Shown here: one piece after another, positions 41,103-50,200 of the stretch
Position numbering within the stretch: position 1 is the stretch's first letter
How the letters are laid out: every line of letters starts with the position of its first letter
Origin: Mucilaginibacter sp. OK098
Lineage (GTDB): Bacteria > Bacteroidota > Bacteroidia > Sphingobacteriales > Sphingobacteriaceae
Assembly: GCF_900142915.1 (NCBI RefSeq)
Contig: NZ_FRCM01000009.1
Location: 285,371-349,370 of the forward strand
Length of the DNA: 64,000 nucleotides
Reading direction: 5' to 3'
Notes under the pieces: model-generated
What the model saw: only the letters and a program-made list of their open reading frames with translations
What the model was told of the DNA's origin: nothing
Databases searched by the model: none
Program-made: the position numbers and the translations under genes

Positions 41103-42431
41103 TTACTTCAGCCCACCTTGCCCGCGATATAACTTTACCGGCTTATCCAGCTTTAGCTTTAAAACCGTCATATACTTATCCTGTACTCCATCGGGCAGGT
41201 CTATATATACCAATCCGGGCACAGGGCTCCATGATATTTTACCTACAACTTTATAGGTTAGCTTAGCGCCATTACCTAGAACCGAGATCTCGTCAATTTT
41301 ACAATCCAGCCCTTTGAGCATCAGTTGTCCGCTTGTTTTGCCCGCTACAAATAAATAAAGCGTGGTTGAATCTTTTGATAAAGTTGTAGGGCCATAAAAA
41401 TGCCCGGCCGGGATTCCTCCTGTAGTATTAAATATAGCTTCTGCATGCTTTTTATTCCATGCCCCCAGCTCTTTCAACACGTTAACTTCCTGGTCGGGAA
41501 TAGTTCCGTCTTCTTTTGGGCCTATATCTAAAAGCAGGTTCCCACCATTGGCAACCACATCTGCAAAAATGGTTATGATCTCGTAAGGTGTCTTCCAGTT
41601 CTGATCTGCCTGCTGATAGCCCCAGTTATCATTAATCGTCATACAAAGCTCCCACCAGTTAAATGGCGGCCGGGTAACGGGGAAATTTTGTTCAGGTGTA
41701 TTATAATCTCCATAGCCCTGCAAACGGCCATTAATAATTGCAGCGGGGTTTTTAGAAAGTATAATGTGCCGTACTTTTTCCGCCTCCCACTCTTCGGCGC
41801 TGTGCTCCCAATCGCCATCAAACCACCACAGATCGGGCTTAAACATATTGTTTATTTCGGTGATCTGCCCCTGGAAAAAGGTTCTGAAATTATTCCATCT
41901 GTCATAATCTTTTTGCACTGCATAACGCGAACTATCTTTTAAAAAACCCGGATAGTTGGGATGTGACCAATCAATTAATGAAAAATAGGCGCCGCACTTA
42001 ATGCCCCGTTTGCGCAATTCCTCGAAAAAAGGTTTTACCATATCCCTGTTAGCGGGCGCAGCCTTTACTATGCTCAAGTTATCCTGTTTCGTATCGTACA
42101 TAGCTACCCCGTCATGATGTTTGGTAGTAATAACCGCATATCGGGCGCCACTTTCCTTAACCAGGTCAGCCCAACTTGCCGGGTCATATTTTTTGAGTGT
42201 GAACCCGCTAAGCTGTTTCATATAATCAGCATAGCTGATCTTTTTATTATGAAAGCTCCATGATTCATCAATACCATTTACCGAATAGATGCCCGCATGA
42301 ATAAAAATGCCCAATTTGGCATCGGCAAACCATTCCATTTTCTCTTTAATGGCTTTAGGATCAGTTTGCGTTTGAGCTCGGCAATAAACAGATAACCAAC
42401 AAAAAAGGATCAGCAGCATTGTTTTTTTCAT
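41103..42431 (-). CDS. GH29 alpha-L-fucosidase
   Basis: A 442-residue secreted enzyme from ATG 42431 (MKKTMLLILFCWLSVYCRAQ), removing terminal alpha-L-fucose. The family 29 fold is shown by WFADAKLGIFIHAGIYSVNG, ITTKHHDGVAMYDTK with the conserved His pair, and FKPDLWWFDGDWEH carrying the probable catalytic nucleophile Asp. NLLLDIGPKEDGTIPD is also typical. It is shorter than mammalian-type enzymes but normal for bacteria. Its partner genes are not adjacent. It is convergent with the M1 peptidase, only 9 bases apart. Confidence 0.92.
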   Translation of the reverse strand: MKKTMLLILFCWLSVYCRAQTQTDPKAIKEKMEWFADAKLGIFIHAGIYSVNGIDESWSFHNKKISYADYMKQLSGFTLKKYDPASWADLVKESGARYAVITTKHHDGVAMYDTKQDNLSIVKAAPANRDMVKPFFEELRKRGIKCGAYFSLIDWSHPNYPGFLKDSSRYAVQKDYDRWNNFRTFFQGQITEINNMFKPDLWWFDGDWEHSAEEWEAEKVRHIILSKNPAAIINGRLQGYGDYNTPEQNFPVTRPPFNWWELCMTINDNWGYQQADQNWKTPYEIITIFADVVANGGNLLLDIGPKEDGTIPDQEVNVLKELGAWNKKHAEAIFNTTGGIPAGHFYGPTTLSKDSTTLYLFVAGKTSGQLMLKGLDCKIDEISVLGNGAKLTYKVVGKISWSPVPGLVYIDLPDGVQDKYMTVLKLKLDKPVKLYRGQGGLK

Positions 42432-42504
42432 CACGACGGTATTTTGATTCATAAATAGACCATGCAATATTAGTAAGTTTTTATTTATGGGTTCGGATAG
42501 AAAA

Positions 42505-42646
42505 TCAGCGAAATCCCTTAATCATTTTTAATCAGCGGTTCTCTTTACACGGCAATGAAAAATAATCGACCAAAATTCCGTACTTTTGTGGGCTTTTTAA
42601 ACTAGGATTTATGGGATTAATAGGATAGCAGGATTTTAAGATCTGC
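42505..42646. repeat. Micro-repeat, GGATTA/TAATCC words around the prfA promoter
   Basis: GCGAAATCCCTTAATCATTT (from about 42508) and GGATTTATGGGATTAATAGG, followed by ATAGCAGGATTTTAAGATCT (42605-42645), use words close to those at 61912-62062. The two sides are partly complementary and enclose the TACTTTTG box, so a promoter sits inside the element. Confidence 0.45.
42581..42588 (+). promoter_or_regulatory. -7 promoter box upstream of prfA
   Basis: TACTTTTG fits TAnnTTTG exactly. A -33 TTTG at the usual distance is not evident. The start codon is 128 bases downstream, so the leader would be long. Confidence 0.5.
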
Positions 42647-42715
42647 TTATCGTTTAAGCCAATCATAGTAAAAACAGCAGAATTACCGCAGTCAATAAAA
42701 TAAGCGGTCAAAATT

Positions 42716-43789
42716 ATGTTAGAGAAATTAGAAGCAATATTTCAACGCTGGAAAGATGTAGAAGCTGAACTGAGCAGCCCTGATGCCATGGCTGATATGA
42801 AGCGTTTTGCCCAGTTGAATAAAGAATATAAAGACCTTGCCAAAGTTGTTGATCAGTACAACATCTACCGCAACATCATGAGCAATATTGAAAGCAACAA
42901 GGAGATCTTAGCTACCGAAAAGGATGAAGAATTCCGCGAGATGGCTAAGATGGAGCTTGACGAGTTGCTGACTAAGCAGGATGAGATGGAAGAAACCATC
43001 CGCCTGATGCTGATCCCGAAAGATCCCGAGGATTCAAAAAATGCAATCATTGAAATTCGTGGTGGCACAGGTGGTGATGAAGCTGCCCTTTTTGCCGGCG
43101 ACCTTTACCGCATGTATATGCGCTATTGCGAAAGACGCGGCTGGAAAACTGAGCTTGTTGATTATACCGAAGGTACATCAGGCGGTTACAAGGAAATTGT
43201 ATTCAATGTTAATGCAGAAGACGCTTACGGTAATTTAAAATATGAATCGGGCGTGCACCGCGTACAGCGCGTACCTGATACGGAAACCCAGGGCCGCGTA
43301 CATACATCGGCAGCTACTGTAGTGGTATTACCGGAAGTGGATGAGTTTGATATCGATCTGCAGGTGAGTGATATTCGTAAGGATCTGTTCTGCGCATCCG
43401 GTCCGGGTGGGCAATCGGTAAACACAACGTATTCTGCGGTAAGGTTAACACACATACCATCGGGTATTGTTGCACAGTGCCAGGATCAAAAATCTCAATT
43501 GAAAAATTACGATAAGGCATTACAGGTATTGCGTTCAAGAGTTTATGAAATGGAGCTGCAAAAGCACCTGGAAATAACCTCCAAAAAACGTAAAACAATG
43601 GTATCAACCGGTGACCGTTCTGCCAAAGTACGTACCTACAATTACCCGCAAGGCCGCTTGACTGAACACCGGATAGGCTTAACCATATATAACCTGGTTG
43701 GCGTTATGAACGGCGACTTACAGGACATAATGGAAGCCCTGCAATTTGCTGAAAACGCCGAGAAGCTGAAAGAAGGAACGGTAGCGTAA
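42716..43789 (+). CDS. prfA: Peptide chain release factor 1
   Basis: Recognises UAA and UAG stop codons and releases the peptide. The 357 residues match the family. The GGQ motif is Gly231-Gly232-Gln233 in ASGPGGQSVNTTYSAVRLTH. The codon-recognition tripeptide is PDT in RVQRVPDTETQGR, a P-x-T as in RF1 (RF2 has SPF), which settles the class. It is a single gene with an RF1-type anticodon loop, and no frameshift site is present. Confidence 0.97.
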   Translation: MLEKLEAIFQRWKDVEAELSSPDAMADMKRFAQLNKEYKDLAKVVDQYNIYRNIMSNIESNKEILATEKDEEFREMAKMELDELLTKQDEMEETIRLMLIPKDPEDSKNAIIEIRGGTGGDEAALFAGDLYRMYMRYCERRGWKTELVDYTEGTSGGYKEIVFNVNAEDAYGNLKYESGVHRVQRVPDTETQGRVHTSAATVVVLPEVDEFDIDLQVSDIRKDLFCASGPGGQSVNTTYSAVRLTHIPSGIVAQCQDQKSQLKNYDKALQVLRSRVYEMELQKHLEITSKKRKTMVSTGDRSAKVRTYNYPQGRLTEHRIGLTIYNLVGVMNGDLQDIMEALQFAENAEKLKEGTVA

Positions 43790-43850
43790 TTTTTGAAGCC
43801 ATCCGGATTTGTGATGCAACGTTTTTTGTAAATTAAGCGTCTACTACGCA

Positions 43851-45233
43851 ATGAAAAAACTTACATCCCTGCTGTTGATCTCCCTGGCTGCGCTGTGTAC
43901 TTACGGGCAGATAAATCATAACGACTCTAAATTTTCTGCAACTGAGTTAAAGAGCGATCTCGCGTATTTAAAAAACCAGTTGTACACCGTACATGTTGAT
44001 CCGTATACGGAATTCAGCAAGGCGCAATACGACCAGCTTTTTGAAGCCATCGATAAAAAACTAGCCGACTCGCTTACAGCGACCGCCTTTTTAAAAATGA
44101 TTAAGCCGGTTATTGCACGCTTATGTGATGAACACGCGCGGGCTGATTTGCCCGAAAAACTGCTTTGGGCAAGCTATCAGAAGGAGGATGTGTTTTTGCC
44201 GATCACTCTTTCAAGACAAGGAAGCGCTTACCGGGTTGAAAAGGTATTATCTACGGGGACCGGGATCAACCCCGGCGACATCATAACCAGAATTGATAAT
44301 AAACCAATTACAGAGCTGCTTGATCAATGCGCCTTATTCTCTTCGGGTTATGCCGATCAACGCTTGGAAAAGGCATTCCTGCAATTCGGCTACTTGTATA
44401 CCTGGACATTGCCGGGCATTCAGAGCAGTTATGCTATTAAAACAGCGGCTGGCCGGAACGTTATAGTAGCGGGCGTTTCACTAAAAACCTGGGAGGATGA
44501 GCTGAACCGGCAAACAGGCTGGGGCTCAGCCTGCGATGAAAAGATCTCCTATCAAAAAATTGACAACGCCGGTTATATTACCGCGTGCTCATTTAATATC
44601 CCGCCAAAACAACTGGATTCTATCCATGCTAAGATTGAAGCGGTGTTTGAACAGGTAAACAAAGACAAGCCCGATTACCTTTTTATCGATATCAGCAAAA
44701 ACAGCGGCGGGCAGTCTGTTGTAGGCCGGATGTTGATTGATGGATTTAATGATAAACCTTATAGCGGGTTCAGCTCAAATTTTAAGAAGAGCCAGGATTA
44801 CATTAACCTTTTAAAATCATGGAAGGTTGAGGCGGATGATTATTATAAGGCCGCGCCCGAAGGCAAAGTATTTCACTTTTCGTCAGATACCACATTTCCG
44901 CCTGAGCATAACGATAAACGATTTAAGGGAAAAGTGTTTATTATAGTAGGCAACGGTACCTTTAGCAGCGCCATGATGATGGCAACATGGATAAAAGACA
45001 ACCATTTGGCTGTAATAGCCGGCGAAACACCCAGGATAGGGCACCCAAATGGCTTTGGTGAACTGTATAATACCAAGCTTCCCAACACTAAAATAAACTT
45101 ACTTTTTGGCGTAAAACAATGGATAAGGCCAAGCGGCGATTTAAAAGACAACCTGCTGAGGCCCGATTTACAGGTTAAGCTAACAGATAACAAACATGAG
45201 CTGATAAACAGTGTGCTTGAAAAAGTAAACTAA
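43851..45233 (+). CDS. S41-like secreted peptidase
   Basis: A 460-residue exported protein; the signal peptide ends AALCTYGQ. It has an N-terminal helical part, a PDZ-like region (RVEKVLSTGTGINPGDIITR, IDNKPITELL) and a C-terminal clpP/crotonase-like S41 domain. The probable catalytic Ser is in GNGTFSSAMMMATWIKDN. YLFIDISKNSGGQSVVG is the usual S41 strand before the oxyanion loop. Bacteroidota carry many of these with unknown substrates; it may process cell-envelope proteins. Its own transcription unit, 61 bases after prfA. Confidence 0.85.
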   Translation: MKKLTSLLLISLAALCTYGQINHNDSKFSATELKSDLAYLKNQLYTVHVDPYTEFSKAQYDQLFEAIDKKLADSLTATAFLKMIKPVIARLCDEHARADLPEKLLWASYQKEDVFLPITLSRQGSAYRVEKVLSTGTGINPGDIITRIDNKPITELLDQCALFSSGYADQRLEKAFLQFGYLYTWTLPGIQSSYAIKTAAGRNVIVAGVSLKTWEDELNRQTGWGSACDEKISYQKIDNAGYITACSFNIPPKQLDSIHAKIEAVFEQVNKDKPDYLFIDISKNSGGQSVVGRMLIDGFNDKPYSGFSSNFKKSQDYINLLKSWKVEADDYYKAAPEGKVFHFSSDTTFPPEHNDKRFKGKVFIIVGNGTFSSAMMMATWIKDNHLAVIAGETPRIGHPNGFGELYNTKLPNTKINLLFGVKQWIRPSGDLKDNLLRPDLQVKLTDNKHELINSVLEKVN

Positions 45234-45460
45234 ATAAGTTTCCGTCTCTGCTCTTGTCATCCTTAAGTCTTTTTACTTTATTGTGTGGCATATAATCGCT
45301 GTTTTACGATTATCCAAATTGCCATTTCATCTCATTTTCATAAAGCCCCGTTACTTTAGCAACGTAAACTTTAGCCATATTCTGCATTTATCAAACAAAA
45401 TGCTGTATAAAAGGGGGGTTAGCTGAAGTTATTTTTAATGCTTTTTTAAATTGTAAGCGT

Positions 45461-46405
45461 ATGTTAGCAATAAAGACCATTTCTCATAATTCAATCATTT
45501 TTAGGCGTTCAGTGCGGTTGATGGGTGATCAGTTTGAAATTAGTATTGTTGGCAATAACCCATCATGGGCCGAAGATCGTTTTGATGATGCTGTGGCCGA
45601 GATCAACAGGATTGAAAAACTATTAAGCGCTTTTGGTGAAGATAGCTGCATTAATGAAATAAACCGCAATGCCGGTATTAAGCCGGTAAAAGCAAACGCC
45701 GAAATTTTCAGATTAATTGATCGCTCCCTGCAAATATCTGCACTTACCCACGGGGCATTTGATATTACTTATTACACTGCCGATAAAGACAATTCAAACT
45801 TTGATACGGTTCAAAATAGCAATACAGCTGTAAAAGCCGGGGTTAGCAATGTGAACTATAAAAGTGTTGAGCTTAATGCAATTGAACAAACTGTTTTTTT
45901 GAAAGAGACAGGTATGCGCATTGGTTTTGCCTCAAACAGTAAAGGATACGCTGCCGACAGGGCAAAATATATATTACAATTACAGGGAGTAAGTAGCGGT
46001 GTTATTAATGCCGGCGGCGATTTACTTACCTGGGGTGCTCAGCCCGATAATGAACCCTGGACCATTGCAACAGCTGACCCATCACAGGAAAAACAATCTT
46101 TTGCAAACATTGCTATCAGCAATATGGCTGTGGCAACCTCTGTAAATAACGAAAAGTATGTTACTATAATTGATAAAAAACTTTTAGGTTCATTTACGCC
46201 TAAAAAAGGCTTTCCGGTAAGCAAAATTAAAAGTGTAAGCATTATAAGCACAACTGCCGAATTGGCGGATGCCATGGCGACGCCTGTGCTGGCAATAGGC
46301 ATTAATGCAGGCTTATATTTAATAAATCAATTAAACCAAATAGGCGCCGTGATAATTGATGATCATGACCGTGTTTATACCTCAAAAAACATAAACATCA
46401 ATTAA
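45461..46405 (+). CDS. ApbE-like FAD:protein FMN transferase (divergent)
   Basis: A 314-residue ApbE-family protein. The fold markers are RSVRLMGDQFEISIVG, INRIEKLLSAFGEDSCINEI, THGAFDITYYT, GFASNSKGYAADRAKYIL and GVINAGGDLLTWG. The Mg-binding end reads ELADAMATPVLAIG, keeping the conserved Asp. The usual xHIIDPxTG segment is replaced by GSFTPKKGFPV, and TSGDYE by TSVNNEKY, so two catalytic-loop positions are altered. It has no signal peptide, unlike most ApbE. The usual partner would be an Nqr/Rnf or flavoprotein; none is adjacent. It may have reduced or changed activity. Confidence 0.82.
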   Translation: MLAIKTISHNSIIFRRSVRLMGDQFEISIVGNNPSWAEDRFDDAVAEINRIEKLLSAFGEDSCINEINRNAGIKPVKANAEIFRLIDRSLQISALTHGAFDITYYTADKDNSNFDTVQNSNTAVKAGVSNVNYKSVELNAIEQTVFLKETGMRIGFASNSKGYAADRAKYILQLQGVSSGVINAGGDLLTWGAQPDNEPWTIATADPSQEKQSFANIAISNMAVATSVNNEKYVTIIDKKLLGSFTPKKGFPVSKIKSVSIISTTAELADAMATPVLAIGINAGLYLINQLNQIGAVIIDDHDRVYTSKNININ

Positions 46406-46635
46406 ATTTTGTTTTTCATTTCAGTATGAATAAATAAAAGCTAAATTTAATCCATGTTGGTGTATATTTAACACTCATAATACTATTGAAATAAACCTCA
46501 ATTATATAATTCCGATCAGTTTAGATTTCGTAGCGCGCAATGCTATTTATTTACTGTCCGCCGGGCAGATAATTAAATGGCCAAAAGTTTAATTGAATAC
46601 TATTTGAAAAGAATTTTAACATTTCCTACTCTTCA

Positions 46636-46971
46636 ATGATAAAGTGGTTTGCGTATATTGTCCTGTTATTAATATTTGCACCCCGTTTATCGTCTGCTAA
46701 AATAAAAAATAACCATTTTGATTTTGTTTGTAATAAATTGGAGATAAGTTTGTCTTTGAATAAGATATTGATTGATACTACCAAAACAAAAAAACAGGAA
46801 CAGGAAGACAAAAAGAAGATTAAAGAAGTAGCCAAAGCAAAAAAACAGCCGAAGCCAGAGAAAATTGAACCGGGAGACAACCAGGCAACACCTAAAATAA
46901 AGCCAAAACGACAACGGAGGCCGGAAGGTTTGGAAAGACCGCCTGAAATACCAAGACGAAATGGCAACTAA
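46636..46971 (+). CDS. Small secreted Lys/Pro/Glu-rich protein (111 aa)
   Basis: Signal peptide about residues 1-21 (ending RLSSA), then a folded-looking 30-residue part with one Cys. The tail from about residue 50 is a low-complexity, highly charged stretch of Lys, Glu, Gln and Pro ending RRPEGLERPPEIPRRNGN. No family is recognised. It leads a four-gene block with an outer membrane barrel and a two-component system. A tail like this may bind anionic glycans or cell wall, which is a guess. Confidence 0.65.
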   Translation: MIKWFAYIVLLLIFAPRLSSAKIKNNHFDFVCNKLEISLSLNKILIDTTKTKKQEQEDKKKIKEVAKAKKQPKPEKIEPGDNQATPKIKPKRQRRPEGLERPPEIPRRNGN

Positions 46972-47001
46972 CAAACTCAACCCTCACATTACTAAACATT
47001 A

Positions 47002-47886
47002 ATGAAATACTATTTTGTATTGCTTTTGCTTATAATTGGTACTGCTGTAAATGCGGCTACGCTAAAGCCATTGCTATATAAAGGCCGTGCAACATATGCG
47101 GTGGCTGATACTGATACTGTTTTCAGGAAACAGTCTGTTTCTGTTGGGGTTAATTATGGCAGCGATGTGCAGTTTTTCGGGCGTACCGGGCCTATTAAAT
47201 ATCCTTTTATAAGTACTGATTTTGTTTACAATGCAAAATCAGGCTTTTTTGTTTACGGTTCGGCAGTAAAAGTATTAGGGTACAATCCCCTTGTTGATGA
47301 ATTTGACGTTGGAACAGGCTTTTTTTATAAATACACCAAAAATGTATCCGGTACCCTAAGCTATTCAAGATTCCTGTTTGCAAAAGCTGCAGCCGATGTA
47401 ATAAAATCAGCCTCCTCAAACGATATAAATTTTAAAAACAGCTTCGATTGGAAAATAGCGAAAACAAGTATTACTTCTGATTATCTTTTTGGCAAATCAA
47501 GCGACTTTTTTCTAACCTTCAGTACCTCAAAGTATATTGAGCCCAGCTGGAGCGTTTTTGATGATAAAGACTACCTATCGTTCAATCCTACTATCAGCGC
47601 TATATTTGGCACACAGAACTTTGTTCAAAAATTTTCAAGTGATCATCCGGACAGGTTTGCCTTATACGCTATAACCGAATCACTGGAGGGATCGCCTCTG
47701 CATCCCTATAATAATGGAAGGTTTAACGCGCTTAATTACAGCATAAAGTTGCCTATTGCTTATAACAGGCCTCATTATACTTTTGAAGCATCGTGGAAGT
47801 ATTCCATCCCGGTTAATGTGGAGGGTGAATTAAAAAACAGGCACGAGGTTTTTTTTAACCTGACATTTTATTACCTATTTTTTTAA
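47002..47886 (+). CDS. Probable outer membrane barrel upstream of two-component system
   Basis: A 294-residue exported protein (signal peptide ending AVNAA) built of amphipathic beta strands such as RKQSVSVGVNYGSDVQFF, GFFVYGSAVKVLGYN and YTFEASWKYSIPVNVE, ending in a Phe. This is the pattern of a Gram-negative outer membrane barrel of about 12 strands. No named family is recognised. The gap to the response regulator is only 6 bases, so it is translated with it and may be part of its regulon or sensor chain. Confidence 0.72.
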   Translation: MKYYFVLLLLIIGTAVNAATLKPLLYKGRATYAVADTDTVFRKQSVSVGVNYGSDVQFFGRTGPIKYPFISTDFVYNAKSGFFVYGSAVKVLGYNPLVDEFDVGTGFFYKYTKNVSGTLSYSRFLFAKAAADVIKSASSNDINFKNSFDWKIAKTSITSDYLFGKSSDFFLTFSTSKYIEPSWSVFDDKDYLSFNPTISAIFGTQNFVQKFSSDHPDRFALYAITESLEGSPLHPYNNGRFNALNYSIKLPIAYNRPHYTFEASWKYSIPVNVEGELKNRHEVFFNLTFYYLFF

Positions 47887-47892
47887 ACAAGT

Positions 47893-48576
47893 ATGAATGT
47901 TTTGATAATTGAAGATGAAAAGGCGCTGGCAGACGAGTTGGAGATTTTTCTGACCAATTACAACTACATCTGCGAAGTGTGCTTTGACGGAACATCAGGC
48001 TCTGAAAAAATTGCTGTTAATCTTTACGATTTTATTTTGATTGATCTTGGCCTGCCGGATTATGATGGCCTTGACCTGCTTAAGGAAGCTAAAAAAAGCA
48101 ACCCCGAGGCCATATGCATTATCCTGACTGCCAGGGCCGAAGTTTACGACCGCATAAAAGGGTTGGACCTGGGTGCTGACGATTATTTACCAAAACCATT
48201 TTCTTTATTAGAACTGCAAAGCCGTATGCAGGCCATAACCCGCAGGCGCTTTGGACTAAATCAAAGCCTTGTTGACCTGGGCGGGTTCTTAATAAATTTA
48301 ACCGAACGTACCATTACCTATTATAATACCGAGGTAAACACCATAACCAAAAAGGAGTTTGATCTTATAGCTTACTTAATTCTGCATAAAAACCGTACGC
48401 TTACACGCTCGCAATTGAGCGAGCATATTTGGGGAAGTATTATAAATGATGATTACGACTCTAACTATATTGATGCGCACATTAAAAATATCCGCAAAAA
48501 GCTAAATGCCCATGCTTCGCCCGATTGGCTTGAAACCGTGCGTGGCTTAGGTTATAAAATAAAAATAAACAGTTAG
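47893..48576 (+). CDS. OmpR-family response regulator (second system)
   Basis: 227 residues. Receiver domain with the acidic pair in IIEDEKALADEL, phosphorylated Asp51 in ILIDLGLPDYDGLDLL, and Lys in ADDYLPKPFSLLEL. The winged-helix domain has ITKKEFDLIAYLILHKN, TRSQLSEHIWG, YIDAHIKNIRKKL and TVRGLGYKIKIN. It resembles the PhoP/QseB type. It is between a barrel gene and its partner kinase; a 121-base micro-repeat hairpin separates it from the kinase. Confidence 0.95.
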   Translation: MNVLIIEDEKALADELEIFLTNYNYICEVCFDGTSGSEKIAVNLYDFILIDLGLPDYDGLDLLKEAKKSNPEAICIILTARAEVYDRIKGLDLGADDYLPKPFSLLELQSRMQAITRRRFGLNQSLVDLGGFLINLTERTITYYNTEVNTITKKEFDLIAYLILHKNRTLTRSQLSEHIWGSIINDDYDSNYIDAHIKNIRKKLNAHASPDWLETVRGLGYKIKINS

Positions 48577-48586
48577 AAAAAGAAGA

Positions 48587-48694
48587 GAGTCAAGAATCAA
48601 GATGTCAAGAGTCAAGAATTTAAAGCGGATATTTTCCGACTCCCATATCTTGATTCCCCATATCTTGATTCTTGACTCTTGATATCTTGCATCT
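48587..48694. repeat. Micro-repeat hairpin, AGTCAAGAATCAAGA/TCTTGATTCTTGACT words
   Basis: Left words GAGTCAAGAATCAAGATGTC and AAGAGTCAAGAATTT are mirrored on the right by CATATCTTGATTCC, CCATATCTTGATTCTTGACT and CTTGATATCTTGCATC. The arms pair over about 35 bases with mismatches. It fills the gap between response regulator and kinase, which must lie on one transcript. Confidence 0.75.
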
Positions 48695-48697
48695 ACA

Positions 48698-50035
48698 ATG
48701 AAGCTTAAAACCAAACTTACGCTGTTTAATACCATTTCCAAACTGGTAATTGTAACCATTTTTGTGTTGCTTTTGCCCAGTTTGATCAAAAATATTAACC
48801 AAACCTACACCGATAGTAAACTTAGGAAACAAAAAGATAAGCTACTTCGGATAGTAGAAACTCAGGGCATAAAAAGTTACATCCAGGCTGGCGAGAGCGA
48901 TGCCAGTTATTACACTCCGCTTAAAGAAGATTATGTTAGCCTTGATGTTGATTCACTGCCAGGGAATATTGATACTATTAAAAATGAAAAGCGCATACTG
49001 CAGGGTGATACTATTGAATACCGCATACTGAGCCACAACTTTAAAGCCGACAATAAAAAATACCTGCTTGAAATTGCCATCAGTGTTGATGCCATTACTG
49101 AAACTACCCGGCCGCTGCAAAATATAGCATTCCTGGTTTTATTAGGAATGATATTGTTTACTATTTTGGCCGACCAGCTTTATTCAAATTATGTACTTAA
49201 GCCCCTGAGCTTAATTATCAGAACAAAACTGGTAGGCCACAAATTCCCAAATTTTGGCCCCTTTAAAGAGGTAAAAACAACCACTTCCGATTTTCAGCAC
49301 CTGGATCTCAGTATCCATAAAATGATTGAAACTATTGAAAGCACTTTCCAGAAAGAAAGGGAATTTATTTCAAATGCCTCGCACGAGCTGATGACGCCTA
49401 TATCTATTCTGCAATCAAAAATTGAGAACATGTTTGAGCAGGAAGATATTGTTGATGAGGTTAAAGCCCGGCTGCTGGAGATGCAAAAGATCCTGAACCG
49501 CTTAAAAAGTATCACCAAAACCCTGCTGTTGATCTCGCAAATTGAAAATGAGCAGTTTTTAAAGGAGGATAATATTTCACTATCTGCAATGCTGCAGGAT
49601 GTTTATGATGAGATCTCTATCCGTTTGCAGGATAAAAATATCAGCTATGAAGCAACCTTGCCTACCGATTGGTATTTAGTTAGCGTAAATAAATTTCTGC
49701 TGTTTAACCTTTTCTTTAACCTTATTAATAATGCCATAAAATATAACAATCCCAATGGTCAGATAAAGATAGCTGCTGCCCGAGAGAACAACACTTTCAC
49801 GGTTAGCATAATTGATACGGGCATCGGGATCAATGCGGAAGATATTCCTTACATTTTTAACCGGTTTAAAAAATTCAGGCAATCCCTTCAACAGGATAGC
49901 TTTGGCCTGGGGCTGCCTATTGTAAAATCAATAGCCGCGTTTCATCATATCAGGATAGAGGTGAAGTCGGAAAAAGGAAGCGGCAGCGCGTTTAAACTTA
50001 TTTTTCCGCCAGGAGCTATTGAAATTAAAGCCTGA
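48698..50035 (+). CDS. Sensor histidine kinase (second system)
   Basis: A 445-residue sensor. Transmembrane helix 1 is near residues 10-30 (LVIVTIFVLLLPSLI), a periplasmic sensor of about 110 residues follows, and helix 2 is near 145-170 (IAFLVLLGMILFTILADQLY). There is a short linker without a clear HAMP signature. The H-box is FISNASHELMTPISIL with phosphorylated His229. The N-box is NLFFNLINNAIKYNNPNG, then IDTGIGINAEDIPY, FNRFKKF and FGLGLPIVKSI. It pairs with the upstream regulator. Confidence 0.93.
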   Translation: MKLKTKLTLFNTISKLVIVTIFVLLLPSLIKNINQTYTDSKLRKQKDKLLRIVETQGIKSYIQAGESDASYYTPLKEDYVSLDVDSLPGNIDTIKNEKRILQGDTIEYRILSHNFKADNKKYLLEIAISVDAITETTRPLQNIAFLVLLGMILFTILADQLYSNYVLKPLSLIIRTKLVGHKFPNFGPFKEVKTTTSDFQHLDLSIHKMIETIESTFQKEREFISNASHELMTPISILQSKIENMFEQEDIVDEVKARLLEMQKILNRLKSITKTLLLISQIENEQFLKEDNISLSAMLQDVYDEISIRLQDKNISYEATLPTDWYLVSVNKFLLFNLFFNLINNAIKYNNPNGQIKIAAARENNTFTVSIIDTGIGINAEDIPYIFNRFKKFRQSLQQDSFGLGLPIVKSIAAFHHIRIEVKSEKGSGSAFKLIFPPGAIEIKA

Positions 50036-50200
50036 AAAGCGTTAGAAAACAGGTAATTAGGAATTTGATTGATTAATGAATATTTTTGATCAATGCATTA
50101 AACCATTGCACTGTTTCTTTGTCTAATAATGGTTGAATTTATTTTAAAAGGGCTATATACTTAAAGTAGAAAATTTCTGTTAATTAGTTATAATAAAAAT

